This document shows positions 46,890-57,739 of a DNA stretch of 64,000 nucleotides, in pieces. This DNA comes from Arbacia lixula (lineage: Eukaryota > Echinodermata > Echinoidea > Arbacioida > Arbaciidae): assembly GCA_963669155.1 (NCBI GenBank), contig CAVLGW020000001.1:280501-344500 (forward strand). Direction: 5' to 3'. Each line of letters starts with the position of its first letter. Positions within the stretch are counted from its first letter, which is position 1. The notes under the pieces were generated by a model, which made no database searches, was not told the DNA's origin, and worked only from the letters and a program-made list of their open reading frames with translations. A program made the position numbers and the translations under genes.

Positions 46890-49590
46890 TATTATAGTAG
46901 TATACGCTCTGACTGCAGAGAGTACAAGAGAGGAGAAAATCGATGCTTTTTATGAGATCTTGGAAGAAGATAAAACCAAGTGCAAAACAAACAAATTTAC
47001 AGTCATCATGAGGGATCTCAATTAGTCCAGCGGCATAGCTCTATATTTTGGACGTAATTGTTCACTTTTGTCGAAAAGCACAAAAAATTTTACTCACGTT
47101 GAATGATGTATTACACGCAAATTTGGATATCGAGCCCTCTCACTTTTTTTCCCAGGAGAGATATGGCGGCCATTTTTAAAAAGGGCCGCTATAGAAAAGT
47201 AGTATTGCACAATTTTATTAATAACATTTGAATGATTTATTTTCACATATCATATTAATATCATACCATATCATATCACATTGTCATATTACAGAGCGTT
47301 AAATTTACTACAAGATAGAATCAAATTTGCAGGATTGTGTATGGTTTTTATGGAAGATTTGGGCAGTAAATATGATTTTTCTCAAAATTTCCCTTAAAAT
47401 TTAAATTCCAATAAATTACACATTTCTTTTTATTTCAAATATTTGTCTCATTAACGCAAAGTAACTTCTTGAAAAATATGGCCAGAAGAGATGTTTGATA
47501 ACCTCTGAAAAATGTGATTCATTACCTTACCAGATACATAGTTATAGCTCTCCACAGATCATACTTTAATATTGGCTAAAGAAGCATTTTGTACACATTT
47601 TGCCGCGTCATATGTTCCACACGTAACGGTGCTCATTGGGTCTGCATGTCTTTTGTATCTATTGTATCAATTTTTTCTCGCAAAACGCAAGTTACTTTTG
47701 GCCTACATCAACATTTGAATGTTTGCTACCGAGATGGCTTATCCTTATAGTAATGATAATATATTGATATGTATATAAGCCTCATACAGGTGAAAAGCGC
47801 AAAGTGCGCATGCCCCGGTGTACAGGATATGTGCAATTAACACACGTACTGCACGTACACGTTCGTGCCTATGAAGCATGCTTTTTATCACAGCTTTAAA
47901 ATGATATACACTGTATGCTGTAATGGCCTTGGTATATACTATGACATCACAAAAAGCTACCACCACAAACATATTGACCTCTTTTCTTAGAGGTAAGCAA
48001 TATCCGTGCTTTATCCTTGCTTCTTAATTTGTGTTATTTCGATGTTACGCATTACTATGATAAATATTAGTAGCAACTTTCCGCACCCTTGGACACATCC
48101 TTACAAAAAAAATAAATCCTCTTCATTGATAAATGCCACCTTAAATATGAATATTGCGTACGAACTGCATTTTAATCATCCAGAAAACTCCATAATCACG
48201 ATAAGAATTAGCAGTTGATGACATAATTGCAGTAGTGGTCCCTACCTACTCGAGAAGATCCTTGATACATGGTCATTATGCTTTTCACTGGCATTATCTA
48301 AACTGAAAATGTGTTTGAAACATTCGTTGTTGCTGAGGAAGCAAAGGCAATACCATTTATTTGTCATTTAAGCTACGGATGAAGGGCTTTATGGGGCATT
48401 ATGCAACAATGCTGGTATGAATTACAGGAATTATCTACTTATTCAGCTCCATGCAGGAAAGTGTCCAAAATGTGCGGAATCGTTCATGTACTGACCGATT
48501 TAAGCACAACTATTGAGATACATATATGTTATACAGGTCATGTGCGTAGAAGGGAGGAGGGGGGCAACTAAGTCCCTTTCTCCTCCTGGAAAGGAGGGAA
48601 GAAGTTGAATTTACAATAATAATGTCTGTATGAAGTAGTCTTCGGTCACAATTGTACCACATTTTTCAAGTTTGACTATTTTTGGCTAGTGTATAGGGAC
48701 GTTTAGATCCGATACACATGGTCATGATGGTTGCGTGTTAAACATATGGCGGAACACCGACATGCGCAAAATGCTGCTTTAGCAAACATCAAATGACTTA
48801 TGACTTTGGTATCATTTTGTTGAGAATTCAATCAGCTTTAAAATGATACCTTATATGATGAAAACAAATATTTTTTTTCGATTTTTTAATTACGGCCATT
48901 TTTCAAAATGGCCGCCGTTGCCTCTTTAAGCAAAATTCAAGAGGGCTCAAAACCAAATTTGCTTAGATGATTTACTTCTACATGTGTGCCAAATTTGGTG
49001 CTTTTAGAAAAAAGTGACCAATTATTCAGCTATGCCGCTGGATGAAATGCAAAAGTGAAAAACGGTAGAACGGGAAAGGCAGTAGGACCACATGGACTTG
49101 GAGAAAGAAATAATCGTGGGGACAGATGGGTGAAATGGTGTCTATGAACATGGTCATCACTAACACGGGGTTCGGAAAGGATCCAAGAAGGTTGTATACT
49201 TGGAAGAGCCCTGAGGATCGCTCAAGGAACCAGATAGACTTTATCACAATCACAGATTCAAGAGAGTAGTAAGAGGTATACAAGTATATCCAGCGGCTGG
49301 TTGTGGTAGTGATCATGTACCTGTTGTAAACACTCCAATGTAAACTCAAGCGTTTGAAGAGAACACGTCCTGCACAAAGACAAGAATTTGACAAGCTGTC
49401 TAACCCTGAATTTCGACTTCAATATTTTGTTCAAGTCAAAAATCGTTTTGAATGTCTCGATGGTGAAGGAGGCACGACAAATTGAAATAGTTCAAACAGC
49501 CCAAGAGACTTTGCCTAAGAAAGAGAGAAGGGTGAGAGAAGTGGATGACTAAAGACATACTATTAATAAGGGGAATCTTCAGAAGGTTAG
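46890..49590 (+). mobile_element. LINE endonuclease fragment, split by a DNA transposon
   Basis: The first part reads YALTAESTREEKIDAFYEIL and TVIMRDLN. After the insertion the reading resumes AKVKNGRTGKAV, then GPHGLGERNNRGDRWVKW, TNTGFRKDPRRLYTWKSP, RNQIDFITI and GSDHVPVV. These are the ordered motifs of the apurinic-type endonuclease of non-LTR retrotransposons (CFDP2-like/RTE-like); the SDH motif holds a catalytic histidine. Stops follow and no reverse transcriptase is present, so this is a truncated relic. Confidence 0.8.
47023..49045. mobile_element. TIR DNA transposon (2.02 kb) inside the LINE
   Basis: Ends TAGTCCAGCGGCATAGCT and AGCTATGCCGCTGGATGA. The arms pair imperfectly for about 165 bp (CACTTTTNTCNAAAAGCAC, AATTTGGNTNTNGAGCCCTCT, GGCGGCCATTTT). 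AAT precedes (47020-47022) and follows (49046-49048). Removing the element restores the LINE codons CTC-AAT-GCA-AAA, which fixes the borders. No transposase frame is seen, so it is non-autonomous. Superfamily unknown. Confidence 0.82.
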
Positions 49591-49629
49591 ACATAGGTAA
49601 GGGCAGCAATATAAAGAGTTAACTCATAA

Positions 49630-49800
49630 CCTGCCCCAATGAATAGAGCCCAGTGCCACGCCGCTAATCCCCATTATGCCCTCGCCAAATCCGCCCTGTA
49701 CCAAGTTTATTTGTAAGACCTTGTTACTTGTGTTTTATTTTCTGTGCAGGCATGATATTTTGAAACCTATACATCTTTACAGAAAACCTTGTATATTAAA
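49630..49800 (+). mobile_element. Penelope-like 3' tail fragment
   Basis: Matches 19918-20040 (CCCCAATGAATAGNGCCCAG, CCACGCCNCT, ATATTTTGAANCCTAT) with an extra insert of about 50 bp. It follows the LINE relic directly. Old and without coding content. Confidence 0.55.
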
Positions 49801-51150
49801 GTTAGAGAAAATTTTATCAGCTTTATTATGATATCAAATTTGTACGGATATATTATTTCATTATAAGCTAAGAATAAACCTTAAATTGTACTTTTCATTT
49901 TGGAGCAATTGTCTGTGCTATTTTTAGTTGGACATCCAGGCTTATTTGTGGTCAAATCATATTCATAATGTTAAATGCTTATATGGGAACATGCATTTGG
50001 AATTTTGTGGGAAATAGCTCATATTGGACCCCGCTAATAGGGCTTATGCCTTGACTACATAATGAACTGTTTGCGGTAAAAACGATTGGATGCACAATGC
50101 ACATCTTGTTTTGTTCACTTATTTACATGATGGAGTGATAAGGTACATCCTGTATATAAAATACAAAACGCTAAATTACTTTCTTCTCCCCCACCCCCAC
50201 CCCCTCCCTCTTTTGCTCAGACATGGGTAATACCGGACAGTCATGTTTTAGGACTATTGCGAAGGATGCTCTAACTCAATCCTGGCTGATTTCAAAAGAA
50301 AAAATCTTTATTTCCGTCATTCATGGATAAGTCATTACACAAAATGTTATTTCTGCCCCCCAAAATGTGTTCATAGATTTCAGTTGACCGATTTATTGTT
50401 ATGAGGGGCTTGCATGTACAATTATTTTTGCGACAAAGTTGTATTCATTGTGATCCATTGTCTAACATAAATGCAGTGTTCATTGTTATGAATCAGTACT
50501 TTTGGCTGTATAAAGGTATCATGGGTGAAAGGTCAACATGGAGTAAAAGCGGACGGATGTACGTTATTGCCCCATGTTGTTCGTTACTACCGGTAATATT
50601 ATTACTTTTGTGAGGAATCTAAACTAACAGGGTGAATATATCATTGTCCCCAAAAGCCCGTTATAAAAAGCACGTTCCACTGCTTATGATAATGACTGTA
50701 CGCGTCGCATTTTACAGAAACTACACCTATAAAATAAAAACACTGAAAAACGACATGGATGCCATATACATGCAGGGTAATATGTTTTTTTATTTGTAAT
50801 CTAATTTTGCTTTAAAAATCCATATTTCATTATTTTCACATTTCTCAAAAAAATGTAAGATCGCGTTTACCTATTACTGCTCTTCTCATTTAAAGCAGAT
50901 ACGAACTAAAAGCGCCATCTCGAGTCCTACAGTACTCGTACCTGGCAAGTTTCCTCATCTATAATACCAATGTAGTCAGTAATACAGACCGCTTGAATGA
51001 TAACACACCAATTAACCTTTGAATACATTTATATCTCAATAATCATTTCTCTTAATAGCAAAATACATCCTTTTCCTCTCGAAACATCTTAGCTTTTCTA
51101 TACAAATACAATTAAATGTTAACTTATCATCTGCATTATTAGTATCGTCG
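49801..51150. other. No gene seen
   Basis: AT-rich; C-rich tract at 50189-50207. No open frame with domain or splice support. Confidence 0.45.
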
Positions 51151-51156
51151 GCCTTA

Positions 51157-51495
51157 CGCCAGAAGGGCCTTAACTGTTCTTGGCCATTCCGAGATAATCG
51201 CGTTTAAAGTTCTGGCCTCTATGAAAATTTAAATTGTGTTGTCTTTTATTTGTTTTTAAATTCAATTTCGATGAATGTGTTAAGTTATAAGGTTTTACAT
51301 GATATGTACTAAATTTGTTGCCAATAATTCAGAGGTTTTTATGCTAAGTGCAAAAACATGTTAGGGACGTTCTGGCATGTGGCTTGAATGTAGCGCATTT
51401 GTGCCAGAAGGGCCGTAACGCAGGCCCGCGCGCGATATCGCTCTTCTAGCATGAGGCTTATTTGCGCGTATCTCTGCCAAAAGGGCCGTAACAGT
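51157..51495. repeat. Three copies of a GCCARAAGGGCCKTAAC word
   Basis: GCCAGAAGGGCCTTAAC (about 51160), GCCAGAAGGGCCGTAAC (about 51402) and GCCAAAAGGGCCGTAAC (about 51478), with GCGCG-rich sequence between. The spacing is unequal (about 242 and 76 bp). Confidence 0.55.
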
Positions 51496-51499
51496 GTGA

Positions 51500-52150
51500 T
51501 GCGCACGATAGGGGCCGTGTGGCATACAGAAACTTGAACTACAGGCGATAAATTTATTATGCACGAAGGCCCATTGTAATTCAACTGCATTGCAGGCAGT
51601 GAAAACTAAACTTTTATATTGAAGTATTGTGTTATGGAGGGTGGCATTTTCTTTTTAAAGATTTGGAGGAGGGGGGGGGGGGAGGTATCATGCCAATTTA
51701 CCACTTTATTTCATTCATTTCTTTCTTTACACTCTTACAATGACTATACATATCTTCATCCGTTCTTTATTCACTTCCTCAACTCTGTCTTTGCACCACA
51801 GTTCACTGATCTTTTGTATTTCACAAGTACTTGTTAAAAACGTATCCGATCTCTGTATTGCTGTTCTAAGAAAATCTTATGATTTGAGTGTGAGTGTAAT
51901 ACAATAAGAACAATGATGATGACGAAGATAATGTTAACAATAAAAGTAGAATCATGATAATGATACTATTTTTTTTTAATTGTCATTACATGTATTAGTT
52001 TTTCTAGGTTTTAGTTAACAACCTCCACAGAGTGCTGAAATTTTACTGGAATTGTTAAGTATATTCTTTCTTCATGAAAAATTTTCATAAGAAAATTTGT
52101 TCAGTACTGTATCTTATACAATGTAGCTACATGAGACACAATATACATCA
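51500..52150. other. No gene seen; poly-G tract at 51671-51683
   Basis: No repeat family or coding region recognised beyond the G run. Confidence 0.45.
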
Positions 52151-52199
52151 CATATATATATATATATACATATATAGAATGGAGGTTGCGATGGCGCTG

Positions 52200-52608
52200 A
52201 TTTCTAGGTGTAAACAAAAAAATTAAATGAAACGCCGGAGAAGAAAAATTATTCGAATTCTCGGTCATAGACCTTTATCAAGAATGAATGACTGAACAAT
52301 TTACACAAAAACATGATTGCGTACAACGAGCGTATTTTAAACTGAAACTAGGGGCGCTTATTACATATTGTTACGTAGTACAAGATAGGCGTAAAGCTAG
52401 GTAAACCAAATTATAGAGTAAAATCCACAGATCGACATGATAATATAATAAGCGCCCCCAGTTTCAGTTTAAAATACGCTCGTTGTACGCAATCATGTTT
52501 TTGTGTAATTTGTTCAGTCATTCATTCTTGATAAAGGTCTATGACCGCAAATTCGAATAATTTTTCTTCCCCGGCGTTTCATCTAATTTGTTTGTCTACA
52601 CCTATATA
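52200..52608. repeat. Long perfect-looking hairpin between TA repeats
   Basis: Arms of about 160 bp (52200-52365 and 52447-52608) pair almost throughout: TACAACGAGCGTATTTTAAA with its complement, GTCATAGACCTTTATCAAGA with its complement, and so on, around an 80-bp loop. (TA)n runs flank it at 52152-52178 and 52604-52632. It is a foldback or MITE-type element that could give a long RNA hairpin if transcribed. Confidence 0.85.
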
Positions 52609-52639
52609 CATACATATATAATATATATATACATATTCA

Positions 52640-54300
52640 AAAATTATTGAATGAATTTCAAGAGTGACCTATTCGTTAGCGTTTTATCAATCCATACACG
52701 AAAAACCAGCATCGCTTTTCATAGACCTATATCAGAATGAGGATCTTTTTCCCATATTACATTTTAATCATATTCCAGTATAAAATTTTAAAAAAATGTG
52801 TAATATTTTATTACAATTGTAACGTACATACATGTAAAATTAAGAATTACTGTAACAATTAATCTGATACACATGTAATTTTTTATAAATCTTTCACTTC
52901 ATTGTCAACTTTCGTGAATAGCTGGATAAATATATTATGTCAAGTATCTTCAATTAATTCCATTATCTTTGGGCAAAATAGACAGTAACATTTCATCACC
53001 ATGCCATGTTATACTATAAAATTGTTTGAAATTGCAAATAGTCACTTCACAATTCTTTAATATTTTCGTTCACTTAGAAACAGTAAAAACAATATAGCAG
53101 TGACAGCAAAAAATCGAATAATGTCCCTTATTAGCGTACATTTTATTGAGACAGGACAAAAAAAGGGAAAGAAAGGAATAACAGAAGAGAGAAAGAAATA
53201 CATAAAGAAAAATAGAATTGATGAGCTTACAATGAAATTATTTTCTTTTTCATTGAAAGATTTAAGATATCCCAACATAATAGAAACTAGTATACGGCAC
53301 GATTCATCGACCATTTTTATTGATTAACATGAATGTTCACTGTAATATTATGTAATAATAACTCATGAATGGAGAAAAATGGCCTGTAAGAATTAGAAAT
53401 TGACAAAAAATACTACTTTGTGAACTAATGTCATGTCGAGAACTAGAGCAAGATGATTACTTCATGAACACATTTCAACCAGATCTCTTTTTATTCTTAT
53501 GTTTCGAAGGAATAATACGAATAAAAAACCTCAAAGATGTAACATTTATGATAATGTATCCTGCTTCTTTGTAATGATTCATTCCTTAATGAATCATCAC
53601 AAAGTTCAATATGGTCATGGAAACTCAGAAAGGATGAAATAATAAAGCCCAACGATTGAGCTAAGGTATTCTTCTTTTCTTTGTTTTTTTGTCTAGATTC
53701 AAATCAAATTGAAATAGATAAAGATGAATGAAATTAGAAGTACCAAGATTAATCAAATGAAGCTCAGTGTCTAATGGCAGAAATTGAAAACTAAAGAAGA
53801 AAACATGATTTATAATGCACTTTGTAGTATGCATAATTATGTAATTTTAAAGTACATGTAATATGTTTCAATTGGTTGGAAAGCTTCTTCTCTTTGTTTT
53901 GAAAGAAGACGATAATTCCATTCTGTTCATGACTTTAACAGTCAATGTAGCATTTCATTCAAAAAATGTAAAAGGAATGAAACTGCATACATGCATTATT
54001 AACATCATTACATGTATTACAAAGCATATGTAAGAAATCTTATCTACAACATATTTTGAATGCGTTATTCTTGCCAGAATTGTTATTTGTTTCCATCTAA
54101 TTATTTATAGAGAATGTCAGGAACAGCATATCTCTGTATATCATTCCAGAAAACAAAGAACCTATGATACGCATTTGCCAGGCTAGCTGTGCATGCCGAG
54201 ACGCCAGCGCCATGCATACGGGCACACAGCCACCAAACTGGGTAGTTCCGCTGAGATTGATTACAGGCTGCTAAGCGGTTGTATAGGGCGAGGAGGGAGC
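52640..54300. other. No gene seen
   Basis: Very AT-rich. Open frames at 53057-53327 lie on both strands and are K/E or F/S biased, so they are not called. The frame at 54101-54316 (minus) is locally GC-richer but shows no domain. Confidence 0.45.
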
Positions 54301-54313
54301 TCCCAGACCGAAG

Positions 54314-54937
54314 CATTTCCTCCGTTCATGTCGGTGTAATAACAAGGGATGAATTGCGTATGCGCGAAAAAAATGTTCTGCTAAACTAGCTAAGCTAAAA
54401 AGTGCGGTCGGTCGGTTGTTGGCTCGCGCGCTCACATAACACGCGTCCAGTCTACAGCTCACATGTAGATCGCTGGGGCTAGGCTTCGCATCGAAATAAT
54501 GTCGTTTACAGAATAGCAAATGGTGCGTATATATTCGTGCTGAACATGTTAAAATTCTGGGCGTACGCGTAAGCCCGCGTTTTGATGTGATGAAATAAAT
54601 TGTCTGATAATTAATTGTATTTATATCAAAGTTCACTCGATGTAAATGGTCCCGTTAAGAGGTTATCAACAACATTATACTTTAACCCCTTCAGCACGAC
54701 TATATACGCACCATTTCCTATCCTGTAAACGACATTCTTTTCGGTACGAAGCCGAGACCCAACAATAGCCCAGCGGTCTGCGTGCGAGCTGTACACTGGC
54801 CGCGTGTTACGTGCGCGCGCGAGCCAACAACCGACCGAACGCACTTTTTAGCTTAGCTAGCTTACCATAATCCTTTTCGCGCATGCGCAATTCATTCCTT
54901 GTTATAACACCGGCATAAACGGAGGAAATGCTACAGT
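54314..54937. repeat. Large inverted repeat, arms of about 270 bp
   Basis: Left arm begins AAGCATTTCCTCCGTTCATG; right arm ends AAACGGAGGAAATGCTAC. The arms pair through ATTGCGNATGCGCGAAAA, CTAGCTAAGCTAAAAAGTGC, GTTGTTGGCTCGCGCGC and GAAATAATGTCGTTTACAG. They are roughly 80% alike by eye, around a loop of about 95 bp. It is probably an old foldback element, GC-richer than its surroundings. Confidence 0.75.
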
Positions 54938-54939
54938 CA

Positions 54940-55700
54940 TTCATGTATGCGCCCAACACAAAGAAACAAACACATTATTATTTGTTGAAACATTTGTTAT
55001 ACCATCATTAATCCAGTTTCATATAAACTCGGTGCAGGATTGTCAGGAGGTTCTGAATTTAGTATAATTATGACATATGCGTCGTGTTTGGGATGGTGGC
55101 CTTACATTGATTTTAAAAGGGTTAGCATAGCGTTGATATCCCACTAGCCGCGTTCATGTGTATAGTGGCTTTATTGATTGAAACACCAAGGGATCTCTAA
55201 TTCATGTCCTGTTCATTGTGCACATGCTTTTTCAAGTTTTTGATTAACCCGCTCCATTGTCTATAGTCTGAAAGCGCTTTGGGCGTGTCACTTCCTGCTC
55301 TTTCATAAAGAAAGTGCCCTTTTACTGGCTCCACAATAATACTTTTCCAAAATAAAATTACACTGGTATTTGACCATCAGATATCGAAGAGAGCTCATTC
55401 ATTATCATTTGCGTGTTATCAAACAATACTGAACAGTTCATCTCTTCTAGACTTCAGAATAAGCGAAATATAGACCTGATTTAGCCCGCTTTAGGCCTAC
55501 TCTTCAGAACCAATGGAAGCAATACAATGGAAAAATAAAGAGCTGGGACACTCATGATGATGTTACATCTTTACAACTTTTAGCTGCATGCAAACATTAC
55601 ACTTAAACAAGATACATTTTCATGTCGCTAAGGTGAAATATTAGGAGCTATAATCTATATAATGTACTACGAATGGGATTACATGGAATTATTCGGTGAG
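54940..55700. other. No gene seen
   Basis: No recognised coding or repeat content. Confidence 0.45.
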
Positions 55701-55704
55701 GGTA

Positions 55705-56185
55705 TAGTGTAGATAGCCACATACTGGCATGACTAGCACAGCATAAAAATGTTATACGTGTAGAAGCCGCGGAAGAATCTTGACAAAATAACTATCACAG
55801 GTACAGACCGGCAGTATGTAATCATAATAAAAAATGAGGTGTTTTGACACCCCTCTGTATTCTATGAAAAGCCAATTCGTTCACCATTGAACGCCGGCCA
55901 GCCAAGCCCCATGCACAATTTCTTTTGGGATGTGCTCGTTTTCTTCATTTTTCGCGTCTTTATTTTCTTCCAAATGAAAAGCGCATCAGGTTCAACACAC
56001 ACACACACACCCTAACCATTTTCATTGCTTTGATAATGTTACTTTTCGAGGAATTAGGGGGGGGGGGTTGCCGGGGTACTCGCGGCACCCCCTTTGCCGA
56101 GATCAAAGTTTCATAATAAACATGCATTGTACGCTGATAAATTTCAGAGAACATTAGCTGAACACTTCAAACAGGTTGAGGTTCA
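55705..56185 (+). repeat. Direct duplication, copy 1 (481 bp)
   Basis: Shares TAGTGTAGATAGCCACATAC, AAAATGAGGTGTTT, ACGCCNGCCAG, CGTTTTCTTCATTTTT, a CA run and CAAACAGGTTGNGGTTCA with 56542-57018. Copy 1 has a short CA run and a G-rich insert at 56055-56090. Confidence 0.88.
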
Positions 56186-56541
56186 ATATGTTTTACAGAA
56201 TAGTTTCTTGTGTAATCCCTGTTTATTTCTCCCCCTGTTTGGCCACAAATAACGATAACGATTTCCCGCCCAATTGGATCAAGAGCGTTATGAGGTCGGA
56301 GCATTCAAACTACTCTACTGAACTATTTCAGAATTCCATAAGTACTAAACTATCGTGTTTCAAAGCGAACTAATAAGTAAATAATACAAGACAATGAAGG
56401 GAAACGTTGATATCCCCGTCCAATCCCCCGCGCCACAACAGAGAGGAAGATCTCGAAAATGGAAAAAAGTTTGTGCTATGACTGTCATATATAGAATACG
56501 AAAAAAAAGTTTGTGCGATGACTGTCATAGAATACGAAAGT

Positions 56542-57018
56542 TAGTGTAGATAGCCACATACTGGCATGACAAGCACAGCATAAAAATGTTACACGTAGAA
56601 GCAGCGGAAGAAAAATGACAAAATAACTATCACAGGGACAGACCGGCAGTATGTAATCATAATAAAAAAATGAGGTGTTTAGACACTCCTCTGCATTTTA
56701 TGAAAAGCCAATTCGATCACCCACGAACGCCAGCCAGGCCCCATAATTTGTTTAGGGATAGGCTCGTTTTCTTCATTTTTGCGTCTTTATTTTCCTCCAA
56801 ATGAAAAGGGCGTCAGGAACAACACATACACACACGCACACACACACACACACACACACACCCACATATACACGCACACACCCTTACCATTTTTATTGTT
56901 TTGAGAATATAACTTTGCGAGGAATATCGTTGAGCCCAAATTTTTATAATAAACATGTATTGTACGCTGATAAAATTCAGAGAACATGAGCTGAACACTT
57001 CAAACAGGTTGGGGTTCA
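56542..57018 (+). repeat. Direct duplication, copy 2 (477 bp), with expanded (CA)n
   Basis: Same block order as copy 1 with moderate divergence. Its CA run (56823-56883) is several times longer than that of copy 1, and a C tract follows the end (57021-57038). The starts of the two copies are 837 bp apart. Confidence 0.88.
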
Positions 57019-57418
57019 GACCCCTCCCCCCCCCCCCTACCCCATGAAAAATAAATAGCCTAAGAAACGTAGGCGCTATAAATGTACATAATTTAGGTAT
57101 GTGCAAACCCTCGCCCCTGGAAAATTGACTACAGAATAAATAACAATATTGTCGACTGATTTGACTGATTCGACTGATGAGACTCAAACCCCGCCCCTCA
57201 TAATAAAGCTTGTATCTTTCACTATATTACCCTAAGAAAATTAAAGCGGCTGAACTCGTAAAATTGTCAATTTATTTAGTCTTGGTACTTGCGCCTCCTC
57301 CTGGGAACTTTCAGTTTTGTTATCATGATTTTGTTCATCATTTCTCATCATTATAGGATCATTCGTTCGTCATCGGTTCGTCTAACGTGTTCATGATAAA
57401 AGTTATGCATTTTATTCT

Positions 57419-57727
57419 TCAACCTTTTCTTTGAAGTACATGTATTGGTTGCCAGGGTTGAAAAAATCTGCCCAGCTTGAAATGTTCAAAAGCATGGATT
57501 TCCTGACTTTTCCACTGCAGAAGGAAATAAAGACCAGCATCTTCACCAACTAATAATCCCCCCATTATATTCAATGGAGCTTCAATCCCGGATTCTACCT
57601 CAATAATAGACTGGCCCGGTAACCTGTATACACATGAACAGTCAGAGCCGTTCTCCGTTATCGGATAATGAACAAGTTCTCCGAAAATGGAGAATATGCC
57701 GCAATCATCGAGCCTCCCTCGGTTCAC
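57419..57727 (-). CDS. Possible terminal exon or small open frame, unknown
   Basis: 102 codons of even composition (DCGIFSIFGELVHYP, SDCSCVYRLPGQSIIEVESG, GLLVGEDAGLYFLLQWKS), a TGA stop, and AATAAA directly after the stop. Upstream splice context is unclear. It is on the same strand as, and inside the 14-kb intron of, the proposed GTPase gene. No family was recognised. Confidence 0.3.
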   Translation of the reverse strand: MNRGRLDDCGIFSIFGELVHYPITENGSDCSCVYRLPGQSIIEVESGIEAPLNIMGGLLVGEDAGLYFLLQWKSQEIHAFEHFKLGRFFQPWQPIHVLQRKG

Positions 57728-57739
57728 CTACTTTCGCCT

